Of a DNA stretch of 64,000 nt, positions 18,401-27,508 are shown in pieces. Origin of the DNA: Caulobacter sp. Root343 (GTDB lineage Bacteria > Pseudomonadota > Alphaproteobacteria > Caulobacterales > Caulobacteraceae); NCBI RefSeq assembly GCF_001425745.1, contig NZ_LMDF01000006.1, forward strand, positions 804,253 through 868,252, given 5' to 3'. The position numbers and the translations under genes were made by a program. Within the stretch, counting starts at the first letter, position 1; each line of letters begins with the position of its first letter. Below the pieces are notes generated by a model. That model saw only the letters and a program-made list of their open reading frames with translations. It did not search any database and had not been told where the DNA came from.

Positions 18401-21400
18401 CGACGACCCAGCTGAAGGGCCTGTCGGTCACCGACATCGACGAGCTTTCGGCGACCCAGGTCGGCGCGCTGTCGGCCGCCCAGATCACCGCCCTGGCCTC
18501 GACCCAGGTGCAGGAGCTGTCGACCACTCAGATCGGCGGCCTGACCGCCACCCAGATCGGCGCGATCACCGCGACCAACGTCTCGCTGATGGACGCCACC
18601 CAGCTGGGCGCGCTGAGCACGACCCAGGTCAAGGGCCTGACGAGCAGCCAGCTGGCCGGCCTCAACACGACCAACATCGGCAACCTGGCCGACACCCAGT
18701 TCGCGGCCCTCTCGGCCAGCCAGCTGGGCTCCCTGAACGCCACCAACTTCTCGGCCCTGAACGCCACCCAGGTGGCGGCGCTGAGCGAAACCCAGGTCAA
18801 GGGCCTGACGGCGACGCAGCTGAAGGGTCTGACGACCACCGACATCGGCGAACTGGCGACGACCCAGGTGGCGGCCCTGTCGGCCGTGCAGATCGGCGCC
18901 CTGACCGCGACCAATGTCTCGGCTCTGAACGGCACCCAGGTCGCGGCCCTGACCACGACCCAGGTGAAGGGCCTGACCGCCGATCAGCTGAAGGGTCTGA
19001 CGACCACCGACATCGGTGAGTTGGCCGACACCCAGATCGGCGCCCTGAGCGCGGACCAGATCAAGAACCTCTCGGCCACCAACCTGTCGGCGCTGGACGT
19101 CACGCAGACCGCGGCCCTGTCGGTCACCCAGATCAAGGGCCTGACCAACACCCAGATCGCCGGTCTGACGACGACCGATATCGGCGAGCTGGCCGACACC
19201 CAGATTTCCGCCCTGTCGTCCTCGCAGGTCACGGCTCTGAACGTGCAGAACCTGTCGGCGACGCAGATCTCGGGCCTCAGCTCCACGGTGATCGGCGCGA
19301 TCGGCGCGACCAAGTTCTCGGCCTTCGACGCCACCCAGGTGGCGGCGCTGTCGGCGACCCAGATCAAGGGCCTGACGACCTCGCAGCTGGCCGGCCTGAC
19401 GACCACCGACATCGGCGAACTGGCCGACACCCAGGTGGCCGCCCTGACGCCGACCCAACTGGGCGCGCTGACGGCGACCGGCTTCTCGGCCCTGAACGCC
19501 ACCCAGGTGGCGACGCTGAGCTCCACCCAGGTCAAGGGTCTGACGGCGACGCAGCTGAAGGGCCTGACGGTCACCCTGACGGCGAGCCAGGTGGGCGCGC
19601 TGACGGCCACGGGCTTCTCGGCCCTGAACGCCACCCAGGTGGCGGCGCTGTCGACGACCCAGATCAAGGGCTTGAGCGCCGACCAGGTGAAGGGCCTGAC
19701 GACCACCGACATCGGTGAGCTGGCCACGACCCAGGTCGCGGCTCTGACCACCGACCAGCTGAAGAACCTCTCCGCGGCCAATGTCTCGGCCCTGTCCGAC
19801 ACCCAGGTCGCGGCGCTGAGCAACACCCAGATCCAAGGCCTGACCGCGACCCAACTGAAGGGCCTGTCGGTCACTGACATCGACGAGCTTTCGTCGACCC
19901 AGGTCGGCGCGCTCTCGACCGCCCAGATCGGGGCCTTGGCCTCGACCCAGGTGCAGGAACTGTCGACCACCCAGATCGGCGGCCTCGCGGCCAGCCAGAT
20001 CGCGGCGATCTCGACGACCAATGTCACGCAGCTGAACGCCACCCAGGTCGGCGCGCTGTCGACGACCCAGGTCAAGGGCCTGACCGCCGACCAGCTGAAG
20101 AACCTGACGGCCACCAACATCGGCGACCTCGCCGACACCCAGGTGGCCGCCCTGTCGGCGACCCAGCTGGGCTCGCTGACGGCGACCGGCTTCTCGACGC
20201 TGAACAGCACCCAGGTCAGCGCCATCACCGAGACCCAGATCAAGGGTCTGACGGCGTCGCAACTGAAGGGCCTGACGGTCACCGACATCGGCGAGCTGGC
20301 CACGACCCAGGTCGGCGCCCTCACCGCGTCCCAGATCGGCGCCCTGACGACCACGGGCTTCTCGGCCCTGGACGCCACCCAGGTCGGCGCGCTGTCGACG
20401 ACCCAGATCAAGGGCCTGACCGTTGATCAGCTGAAGAACCTGACGACCACGGACATCGGCGAGCTGGCCGACACCCAGGTGGCCGCCCTGACCGCCGATC
20501 AGATCAAGAACCTGTCGACGACCAACCTCTCGGCGCTGTCGTCCACCCAGTCGGCGGCCTTGACGGCGACCCAGATCAAGGGCCTGACCAACACCCAGAT
20601 CCAGGGTCTGTCGACGACCGACATCGGCGATCTCGCCGACACCCAGGTCGCGGCCCTGAGCACGGCCCAGGTCGGCGCCCTGACCACGACCCAGGCGCAA
20701 CAGCTGTCGACGACCCAGATCACCGCGCTCAGCGCGACCCAGGTCGGCGCCCTGACGACGTCGGGCTTCTCGGCGCTGAACGCCACCCAGGTGGGCACGC
20801 TGTCGACGACCCAGGTCAAGGGTTTGACCAACAGCCAGCTGACCGCCCTGAACGCTACGGATGTCGGCGAACTGGCCGACACTCAGGTGGCGGCGCTGAC
20901 GCCGACCCAGCTGGGCGCGCTGACGGCCACGGCCTTCTCGGCCCTGGACGCCACCCAGACCGCGGCCCTGACCACGACCCAGGTCAAGGGCCTGACCGCC
21001 ACGCAGCTGAAGGGCCTGACGACCACGGACATCCCTGACGGCGAGCCAGGTGGGCGCGCTGACGGCCACGGGCTTCTCGGCCCTGAACGCCACCCAGGTG
21101 GCGGCGCTGTCGACGACCCAGATCAAGGGCCTCAACGCCGATCAGCTGAAGGGCCTCACCACCACCGACATCGGTGAGCTGGCGACCACCCAGATCGGCG
21201 CCCTGACCGCGGACCAACTTAAGAACATCTCGGCCGCCAACATCTCGGCCATGGCCGACACCCAGGTCGCGGCGCTGAGCAACACTCAGATCCAGGCGCT
21301 GTCGACGACCCAGCTGAAGGGCCTGTCGGTCACCGACATCGACGAGCTTTCGGCGACCCAGATCGGTTCGCTCTCGGCCGCCCAGATCGGGGCCTTGGCC

Positions 21401-22756
21401 TCGACCCAGGTGCAGGAACTGTCGACCACCCAGATCGGCGGCCTGACGGCCACCCAGATCGGGGCGATCGCGGCCACCAATGTCAGCCTGCTGAACGCCA
21501 CCCAGGTGAGCGCGCTGTCGACGACCCAGATCAAGGGCCTGAACAGCAGCCAGCTGGCCGGCCTGAGCACCACCAACATCGGCGACCTCGCCGACACCCA
21601 GGTGGGCGCTCTGACCTCGACCCAGCTGGGCGCCCTGACCGCGACGGGCTTCTCGAACCTCAACGCCACCCAGGTGGCGGTGCTGAGCGAGACCCAGGTC
21701 AAGGGTCTGACGGCGACGCAGCTGAAGGGCCTGACGACCACCGACATCGGCGAGCTGGCCACGACCCAGCTGTCGGCCCTGTCGGCCGGCCAGATCGGCG
21801 CTCTGACGGCGACCAACGTCTCGGCCCTGAACGCGACCCAGACGGCGGCGCTGACCACCACCCAGATCAAGGGCCTGACGGTCGACCAGCTGAAGGGCCT
21901 GAACACGACGGATATCGGCGAACTCGCCGGCACCCAGATCCAGGCCCTGGCCACCAGCCAGCTGGCGGCCTTGTCGACGACCAACCTCTCGGCCTTCGAC
22001 GCGACCCAGATGACCGCCCTGAGCGCGACCCAGGTCAAGGGCCTGACCGTCGACCAGGTGAAGGGCCTGACGACCACCGACATCGGCGAATTGGCCGACA
22101 CCCAGGTGGCCGCCTTGACCAACGCCCAGATCGGGGCCCTGGCCACGACCCAGGCGCAACAGCTGTCGACCACCCAGATCGGCGCCCTCAACGGCTCGCA
22201 ACTGGGCGCGCTGACGGCGACCGCCTTCTCGACCCTGGACAGCACCCAGGTCGGCGCTCTGACCAGCACCCAGGTGAAGGGTCTGGCCGCGACGCAGCTG
22301 TCGAGCCTGACGACGACGGACATCGGCCAGTTCGCCGACACCCAGATCGCCGCGCTCAGCATCCTGCAGTTGGCGGCCCTGTCGGCGACCAACGTCTCGG
22401 CGCTGGACTCGACCCAAACCGCCGCCCTGTCGACGACCCAGATCAAGGGTCTGACGGGAACGCAGCTGAAGGGCCTGTCGGCAACCGACGTCGGCGACCT
22501 GGCGGACACCCAACTGGCGTCGCTGACCTCGACCCAGCTGGGCGCGCTGTCGACGACGGTGATCGACACCCTGAACACCACCCAGATGGGCCAGTTGCAG
22601 GCTACGCAACTGTCCGGCCTGACCTCAACCCAGCTGGACTATCTCTCGACGACCAACATCTCGGCGATGTCCAGCACTCAGGCCAACGCCCTGACCGCCA
22701 CCCAGGTGCAGAGCCTGAACGACTCGCAGATCGCCGCGTATCTGAACGTCAGCTGA
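15412..22756 (+). CDS. giant octapeptide-repeat protein, frameshifted
   Basis: The gene spans 7,345 bases. Frame 1 is open from 15412 to a stop at 21177 (1,921 codons, the last ~47 out of register). The repeat then continues in another frame to 22756. Restoring a 29-bp deletion near 21035 would give one frame of 2,457 codons. Almost all of it consists of octads of the pattern [V/I/L]xxL[S/T]x[T/D][Q/D/N]. These form 56-residue units opening with D-I-G-E-L, which in turn form 248- and 496-residue blocks. There is no Cys or Trp in the repeats, very few aromatics, no N-terminal signal peptide and a short unique C-terminus (SQIAAYLNVS). A solenoid is likely; whether a beta-helix or capped short helices is open. 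Many Ser/Thr and N-x-S/T sequons precede a GT41 gene, suggesting glycosylation. Export might use a C-terminal (type I) signal. No family recognised. Confidence 0.8.
19560..19671 (+). other. 36-bp in-frame deletion junction in repeat gene
   Basis: The expected 12 codons that open the 56-residue unit (DIGDLADTQVAA in the copy near 18100) are missing, so GTCACC runs straight into CTGACGGCGAGCCAGG. The octad register is broken here although the frame is kept. The roughly 97 bases after the junction are identical to those after the junction near 21035. Confidence 0.75.
21030..21060 (+). other. 29-bp deletion and frameshift in repeat gene
   Basis: After GACATC the sequence jumps to CCTGACGGCGAGCCAGG, losing 29 bases compared with homologous copies (for example 18103-18140). 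The shift ends frame 1 at 21177, and the octad pattern resumes in the next frame. The deletion ends at the same homologous base as the 36-bp deletion one 1,488-bp period upstream. Confidence 0.85.
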
Positions 22757-22766
22757 TCCTGGCCTA

Positions 22767-22796
22767 CGCCGCTCGCGCCCACAGGCGCGAGCGGCG
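22767..22796 (+). terminator. 13-bp GC hairpin after repeat gene
   Basis: A perfect 13-bp stem (22767-22779 with 22784-22796) with a CACA loop begins 11 bases after the repeat-gene stop. No T-run follows, so it may be a weak terminator or a 3'-end stabiliser that still lets the downstream glycosyltransferase genes be read through. Confidence 0.6.
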
Positions 22797-22910
22797 GACC
22801 GCTTCTCGGCCATTGGTCGAGCGTCCTTCCCCATGCCATGATCGTGTTCGGCTGACTCGCGCGCCATGTTCGCGCGCGGCTGTCGGCCGCCCACCGGTTT
22901 CAGGAAGACA

Positions 22911-24929
22911 ATGGCCGACGTCGACACGCTGGATATGCTCAGCAAGCTGACCGCCGAGAATTGCCCGCTCGGCGACGTGATCACCCTGGCCGCGACCTTG
23001 GGGCAGGGGGGGCAGCCGGCCTTGGCCGACCAGGCCTACAAGGTCTGGATCCGCTTCAACCCTGACCATCCGCAGCTGTGCGTGGCGCATTTCAACCGCG
23101 CCGTCCTGCAGGCGGCCCTGGGCGATAACGCCGGGGCGGCGGCCTCTCTGGAAGCCGCTATCGCCCTGAACGCCGATTTTCTGCCGGCCTATGTGAATCT
23201 GGGTGGTCTGCAGGAGCGCGCTGGGCTGCACGAGTTGGCGATCGTCACGTGGGAGGCGGGCGCCAACCGCCCCGCCGTCATGAACGGCATGGGCGTCAGC
23301 TACGCCTTCACCTGCCTCAAGCAGATCGCGCGCCTGCTGGGCGAGATCCACCAGCCCGCCCGCGCCGAGATGGCCTTGCAGCGCGCCGCCGACCTGGATC
23401 CGCACGCGATGGACGTGATCGGACAACTGGTGGCCACGCGCCTGAGCCAATGCAAATGGCCCGCGTTGCAGCCAACCGACCGCTTGAGCCGCAAGACCCT
23501 GCTGAAGGGCGTCAACCCGCTGTCGATCGCCGCCTACACCGACGACCCCCTCCTGCAACTGGCCGCCGGCAACCGGTTCAGCGAGCGCGAGGCCAAGACC
23601 ACGCCCGACCAGATTCGCGCCGACCGTCGCGACGCTCCGATCGATCTCGCGGGCCGCCGGCCACGGATCGGCTACATCTCGTCGGACCTGCGCGACCACG
23701 CCGTCGGCTATCTGATGGCCGAGCTGTTCGAGGTGCACGACAAGTCCAAGGTCGAGGTCTTCGCCTACTATTGCGGCCCCGAGTCCAGCGACGGCCTCAA
23801 CACCCGCATCCGCGCCGCCGTCGAGCATTTCACCGACATTCGTCCGATGACGGACGACGAGGCCGCCCAGCGCATCGCCGAGGACGGCATCGACATCCTG
23901 GTCGACGTCAACGGCCACACCCGCGACGCCCGGACCGCCGTCTTCGCGCGCCGCCCTGCGCCGATCCTGGTCAATTGGCTGGGCTATCCCGGGACCATGG
24001 GCAGCGACTACCACCACTACATCATCGCCGATCCGTGGATCATCCCGCCGGAGATGGAGCTCTACTACTCCGAGGCCGTCCGCCGCATCCCCTGCTACCA
24101 GCCCAACGACCGCCGCCGGAAGGTGGACGAGCACGTCCCGACCCGGGCCGAAGCCGGTCTGCCCGAGGACGGCTTCGTGTTCTGCTGCTTCAACGGCACG
24201 CAAAAGATCACGCCGCACGTGTTCGACCGCTGGATGGAGATCCTCAAGCGCACGTCCGGCAGCGTTCTGTGGCTGCTGGACAGCAATCCCGAGACCAACG
24301 CCCGTCTGCGCGACGCGGCCGAGGCGCGGGGCGTCGATCGCACGCGCCTGATCTTCGCGCCGAAGATGCCGAATGCCGCTCACCTGGCGCGCTATCGCCT
24401 GGCGGACCTGTTCCTGGACACCACGCCCTACGGCGCCCACACCACGGCCTCGGACGCGCTGTGGATGGGCGTGCCGATGCTGACCTGGTCGGGCCGCTGC
24501 TTCGCCTCGCGGGTCTGCGGCAGCCTGGTGCGCAGCGCGGGCCTGCCCGAACTGGTGGTCGACAGCGCGCGGGCCTATGTCGAGAAAGCGGTCGAGCTCG
24601 GCGCCGACCGCGAAAGAACCCAGGCTCTGCGCGCGACGCTGGAGGCCAGCCGCGACGCCTGCGTGCTGTTCGACATGGACCTGCTGACCGCCAAGCTGGA
24701 GGCGCTCTACGACGAGATGATCGCCGAGCACCAGGCCGGCCAGCGGCCTCGGCCGAACCTTACCAATTTCGAGACCTATCTCGATATCGGCCTGTCGCTG
24801 GACCGCGACGACCGCGAGATGCAGGCCGAACCCGACCTGCACGGCCTCTATCGCCACGAGCTGGCCCGGCGTCACCAGGTCAAGGCCATCCCCGCCGACC
24901 ACCGGCTGTGGGAAGGCGAAGCCCGGTGA
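22911..24929 (+). CDS. TPR + GT41 (OGT/SPINDLY-type) glycosyltransferase
   Basis: This 672-residue protein has TPR-like helices at about residues 36-165 and a two-lobed GT41 catalytic domain at about 250-625. Conserved positions of the O-GlcNAc transferase family are visible. They are His263 in SSDLRDHAVGYLM, NGHTRDARTAVFARRPAPI, the WLGYPGTMG loop (356-364), Lys432 in FNGTQKITP, and HTTASD (510-515). It should transfer a sugar from a nucleotide sugar to protein Ser/Thr, or to Asn as HMW1C-type GT41 enzymes do. An AGGAAG precedes the ATG at 22911. The next gene overlaps its stop (GTGA). Its position after the Ser/Thr-rich repeat gene makes that protein the obvious candidate acceptor. Flagellin glycosylation, as by FlmG, is an alternative. 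Confidence 0.88.
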   Translation: MADVDTLDMLSKLTAENCPLGDVITLAATLGQGGQPALADQAYKVWIRFNPDHPQLCVAHFNRAVLQAALGDNAGAAASLEAAIALNADFLPAYVNLGGLQERAGLHELAIVTWEAGANRPAVMNGMGVSYAFTCLKQIARLLGEIHQPARAEMALQRAADLDPHAMDVIGQLVATRLSQCKWPALQPTDRLSRKTLLKGVNPLSIAAYTDDPLLQLAAGNRFSEREAKTTPDQIRADRRDAPIDLAGRRPRIGYISSDLRDHAVGYLMAELFEVHDKSKVEVFAYYCGPESSDGLNTRIRAAVEHFTDIRPMTDDEAAQRIAEDGIDILVDVNGHTRDARTAVFARRPAPILVNWLGYPGTMGSDYHHYIIADPWIIPPEMELYYSEAVRRIPCYQPNDRRRKVDEHVPTRAEAGLPEDGFVFCCFNGTQKITPHVFDRWMEILKRTSGSVLWLLDSNPETNARLRDAAEARGVDRTRLIFAPKMPNAAHLARYRLADLFLDTTPYGAHTTASDALWMGVPMLTWSGRCFASRVCGSLVRSAGLPELVVDSARAYVEKAVELGADRERTQALRATLEASRDACVLFDMDLLTAKLEALYDEMIAEHQAGQRPRPNLTNFETYLDIGLSLDRDDREMQAEPDLHGLYRHELARRHQVKAIPADHRLWEGEAR

Positions 24930-27358
24930 ATCGCCAGCAGCTGGAGGCGCTGAAACTCGACGGCTACGCCCCGCGCCACGTCCTCGATATCGGGGCCAAT
25001 GTGGGGGACTTCACCCGCGACTTCCTGCAGGCGTTTCCAGACTGCGTCCCGACCCTGGTCGAGCCCAATCCATACTGTGAGGAGGCGCTCGCCCGGACGC
25101 CGTTCGAGCGGCACATGGTCGCCGCGTCCGACCAGAACGGCGAGGCCGAGCTGTTCCTGTCCAAGGACTGGCTGCAATCGACCGGGACCTCGCTGTACCG
25201 CGAGAACACCCACTATTTCCGCGACGAGATCATGGTCCGCCAGACGGCGCCCAAGGTCCGACTGGATGACCTGTTCGCCGGTCGCCGCTTCGACTTCGTC
25301 AAGATCGATACCCAAGGATCGGAGCTGGATGTCCTGCGCGGCGGGCAGGCCGTGTTGCGCCAGGCCGACTACATCCTGATCGAGATCTCGCTGGTCAATT
25401 TCAACGAGGGCGCGCCACCCGCCGAGGACGTCTTCGCCCAGCTGGCGGCCATGGGCTTCGTCCCGGCCGACGTCACCGAGTTCCATCGCCTGGAGGAGAC
25501 GCACGACGGCATCCTGCAGATGGACTTTCTGTTCAAGCGCCGTGTGGCGCGCCCGTCGCAGTTCAGCCGACTGACGGCGCTGAACGACCTGGGCGGGCTG
25601 GTCGCCCATCTGCGGGCGCGCAAGGCGCAGAACGCGAGCTTCCGGGTCCTGCTGATCGGCGGCGGCCCTCCCGGCTGGCCCGAGGACCTGCGCGATGCGA
25701 CCCTGGGCGGAACGGGCGCCGAGTTTCCCGGCGACCTCTCTGATCCGGACAGCTACCGCGCCGTCTTGGCGCATGTGGCGCGCGAGGGGCGGTTCGATTA
25801 CGCCGTGACGCCGCACGCGCTGCAGGTTCTGGCGCGACCGTCGGTGCTGCTGGAGCGGCTGCCGCTGGTCGCCGAGGCGGGCTGGATCACCACGCCCTCG
25901 CGCTATCTGGAAGTCCTGAAGCCGGAAGGCGCGCATCGCGGCTTCGCCCATCACCGCTGGGGCGTGGACAGCGTCGACGGCGTTCTGGTCTTGGCGCCCA
26001 AGACGCCGTTGATCGAGCATCTGACCTTCCCGGGCGAAACGGTCTGGGAGCAGGCCCCGCGGCAATTCGAGTTGCAGGTCGGCTGGCGCGGCGGGCTGCG
26101 GTTCGAGGTTCTTGGCGGGGAAGGGGCTCTTCCCGGCCGCGAGCAGGCCTTGGCCCTGATGGGCCACTTCTTCGAGGGCGTCGCCCCCGGCGCCGACCTG
26201 GGGAGCGCAACGCCCGAGGCGCTGTCCGAAGAGGCCGGGATCGACGTCGCCGCCCAACTGGCCCAGGCGGTCGCCACCGCGCGCGATCCGCGCTCGGGCC
26301 TGCATCCGCTGGGGCGGATGAAATTCTACCACGACGCCGTCAGCCTGATCCTGTGCGAGCCCCTGACCCGCGAGCGTCTCGACCTGTTCGAGGCCCTGTT
26401 GGCCGAGGCGGCGGCCATGGACGTCCAGGCGCCCACGCCCGAATGGACCGACTGGGTGATCCACTATCGCGTCGTGATGGACTCCCTGACCGGCGCCAAC
26501 CTCGACGGGCCCACGCCGGATGCGCCGGACGACGGTCCCCAGACCTTCCTGACCGGCGACGGCCAGACGCTCGACGGCGACGGTCTCAAGGCTCACGCCG
26601 ACGCGCTGGGCGTGCAGGCGGTGTTCTTCGCCGCCGCCGACGAGCGCTATGTCGAGCTCTATGGCCGCTGGCTGGCCCTGTCGGTGCTCAAGCACAGCGA
26701 CGTGCCGTTCCTGGTCGTCCTCCATGTGATCGGCGGCGGCGAGCGCCTGGCGGAGGCCGCCGCGACGGTCGGGATCGACGACCCGCGGGTGATCTTCACC
26801 GGCGACGGTTTCGACGCCTCGACCGTGAAGACCCTCTGCTACGAAGCTCCGCCCAAGGGCCTGATCGAGATCCCGGTCGCCCATTACCAGTCGGTGCGTT
26901 TCCAGCGCCTGGGCGGCCTGCTGGAGCTGCTGCAACGGCCCGTGTTCGTGTCGGACATCGACCTGCTGCTGCAGCGCGGCGTCTCGGACCTGCTGGAGCA
27001 ATGGTCTCACGCCGATCTGGTGATCAACGAGAACGACCGTAACATCCAGGCCGGTTCGCGCATCACCGCCAACCTGCTGCTGGCCCGCCCGACCCCGGCG
27101 ACGGCGGTCCTGCTGCGCTGGCTGCGGGCCTATCTTGATGAGCGGCTGTCGCGCGAGACCGTGACGCGGTGGATCGACCAGGTGGCCCTGAACCTGGCCC
27201 GCCATCACCTGGCGCTGCACGTTCCGGACGTCACGATCGGGGCCTTCGACACCTTCAGCGACATCAACAACGTCATGTTCAGCGAGTACGTGCCGGGTCA
27301 CCCGTTCCGGTTCCTGTCGCTGTACCACGGCTTCGATACGTCGACGCTGGAGGAGTAG
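24926..27358 (+). CDS. FkbM methyltransferase-glycosyltransferase-like fusion
   Basis: This 810-residue protein starts at the GTG overlapping the GT41 stop. Residues 1-210 are an FkbM-type SAM methyltransferase (LDIGANVGDFT at 20-30, VEPNPY at 45-50, VKIDTQGSE further on). FkbM proteins O-methylate sugars. Residues about 215-400 look like a second Rossmann-like domain (LLIGGGPPGW) without clear catalytic motifs. The C-terminal part (about 555-810) has a nucleotide-sugar transferase look, with a DxD-type motif (SDIDLLLQ, Asp677/Asp679) and a later NENDRNIQAGS segment. The fusion implies that it extends and methylates a glycan, presumably one started by the upstream GT41 enzyme. Domains two and three are assigned by pattern only. 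Confidence 0.75.
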   Translation: MNRQQLEALKLDGYAPRHVLDIGANVGDFTRDFLQAFPDCVPTLVEPNPYCEEALARTPFERHMVAASDQNGEAELFLSKDWLQSTGTSLYRENTHYFRDEIMVRQTAPKVRLDDLFAGRRFDFVKIDTQGSELDVLRGGQAVLRQADYILIEISLVNFNEGAPPAEDVFAQLAAMGFVPADVTEFHRLEETHDGILQMDFLFKRRVARPSQFSRLTALNDLGGLVAHLRARKAQNASFRVLLIGGGPPGWPEDLRDATLGGTGAEFPGDLSDPDSYRAVLAHVAREGRFDYAVTPHALQVLARPSVLLERLPLVAEAGWITTPSRYLEVLKPEGAHRGFAHHRWGVDSVDGVLVLAPKTPLIEHLTFPGETVWEQAPRQFELQVGWRGGLRFEVLGGEGALPGREQALALMGHFFEGVAPGADLGSATPEALSEEAGIDVAAQLAQAVATARDPRSGLHPLGRMKFYHDAVSLILCEPLTRERLDLFEALLAEAAAMDVQAPTPEWTDWVIHYRVVMDSLTGANLDGPTPDAPDDGPQTFLTGDGQTLDGDGLKAHADALGVQAVFFAAADERYVELYGRWLALSVLKHSDVPFLVVLHVIGGGERLAEAAATVGIDDPRVIFTGDGFDASTVKTLCYEAPPKGLIEIPVAHYQSVRFQRLGGLLELLQRPVFVSDIDLLLQRGVSDLLEQWSHADLVINENDRNIQAGSRITANLLLARPTPATAVLLRWLRAYLDERLSRETVTRWIDQVALNLARHHLALHVPDVTIGAFDTFSDINNVMFSEYVPGHPFRFLSLYHGFDTSTLEE

Positions 27359-27360
27359 GG

Positions 27361-27508
27361 CGGCCTTCTTCCTCCCTATTAGGGGGGAGGTGGATCGATG
27401 CGAATACGCATCGAGACGGAGGGGGGGCGAAGCGGTGGTGCGTCCGCCACCTCACAGGGCCCCTCGACCGCCATTCGGCGGTCCCCTTCCCCCAGAGGGG
27501 GAGGAAAA
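27361..27508. repeat. intergenic palindromic repeat cluster
   Basis: Non-coding DNA between convergent genes. CCTCCCT/GGGGGGAGG arms occur near 27371-27390, an 8-bp stem TCGATGCG/CGCATCGA is at 27395-27414, GGAGGGGGGG at 27418-27427, and ACCGCC/GGCGGT near 27469. A CCCCC/GGGGG hairpin at 27489-27501 is followed by GAGGAAAAT. The first half has the same order of elements as 50-98. It may also end transcription of both flanking genes. Confidence 0.55.

Larger units (their letters stand above)
16201..22756 (+). repeat. 744-bp tandem blocks of 24- and 168-bp repeats
   Basis: The same codon context (GAC ATC GGC or GAC ATC GAC) marks block starts at 16201, 16945, 17689, 18433, 19177, 19876, 20620, 21335 and 22079. 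Spacings are exactly 744 bp except 699 (744-36-9) and 715 (744-29). A complete block is one 10-octad unit plus three 7-octad units (80 + 3 x 56 residues). Alternate blocks resemble each other most, giving a 1,488-bp macro-repeat. The last block is partial. Confidence 0.9.

Noticed and set aside
17080..21135. 1,351-codon open frame on the minus strand inside the repeat gene
   Set aside because: A by-product of the 24-bp repeat with fixed codon use; it has no ribosome site or family features and mirrors the plus-strand repeat.
15412..22756. CRISPR array or TAL-effector-like repeats
   Set aside because: Units are contiguous 24-bp coding repeats without spacers, and octads do not match 33-35-residue TAL repeats.
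15412..22756. Ice-nucleation protein
   Set aside because: Those also have 8/16-residue periodicity, but their AGYGSTxT-type octads with Tyr ladders are absent here.
24872..27328. 818-codon minus-strand frame opposite the FkbM fusion
   Set aside because: Shadow frame; the plus strand has methyltransferase motifs and translational coupling.
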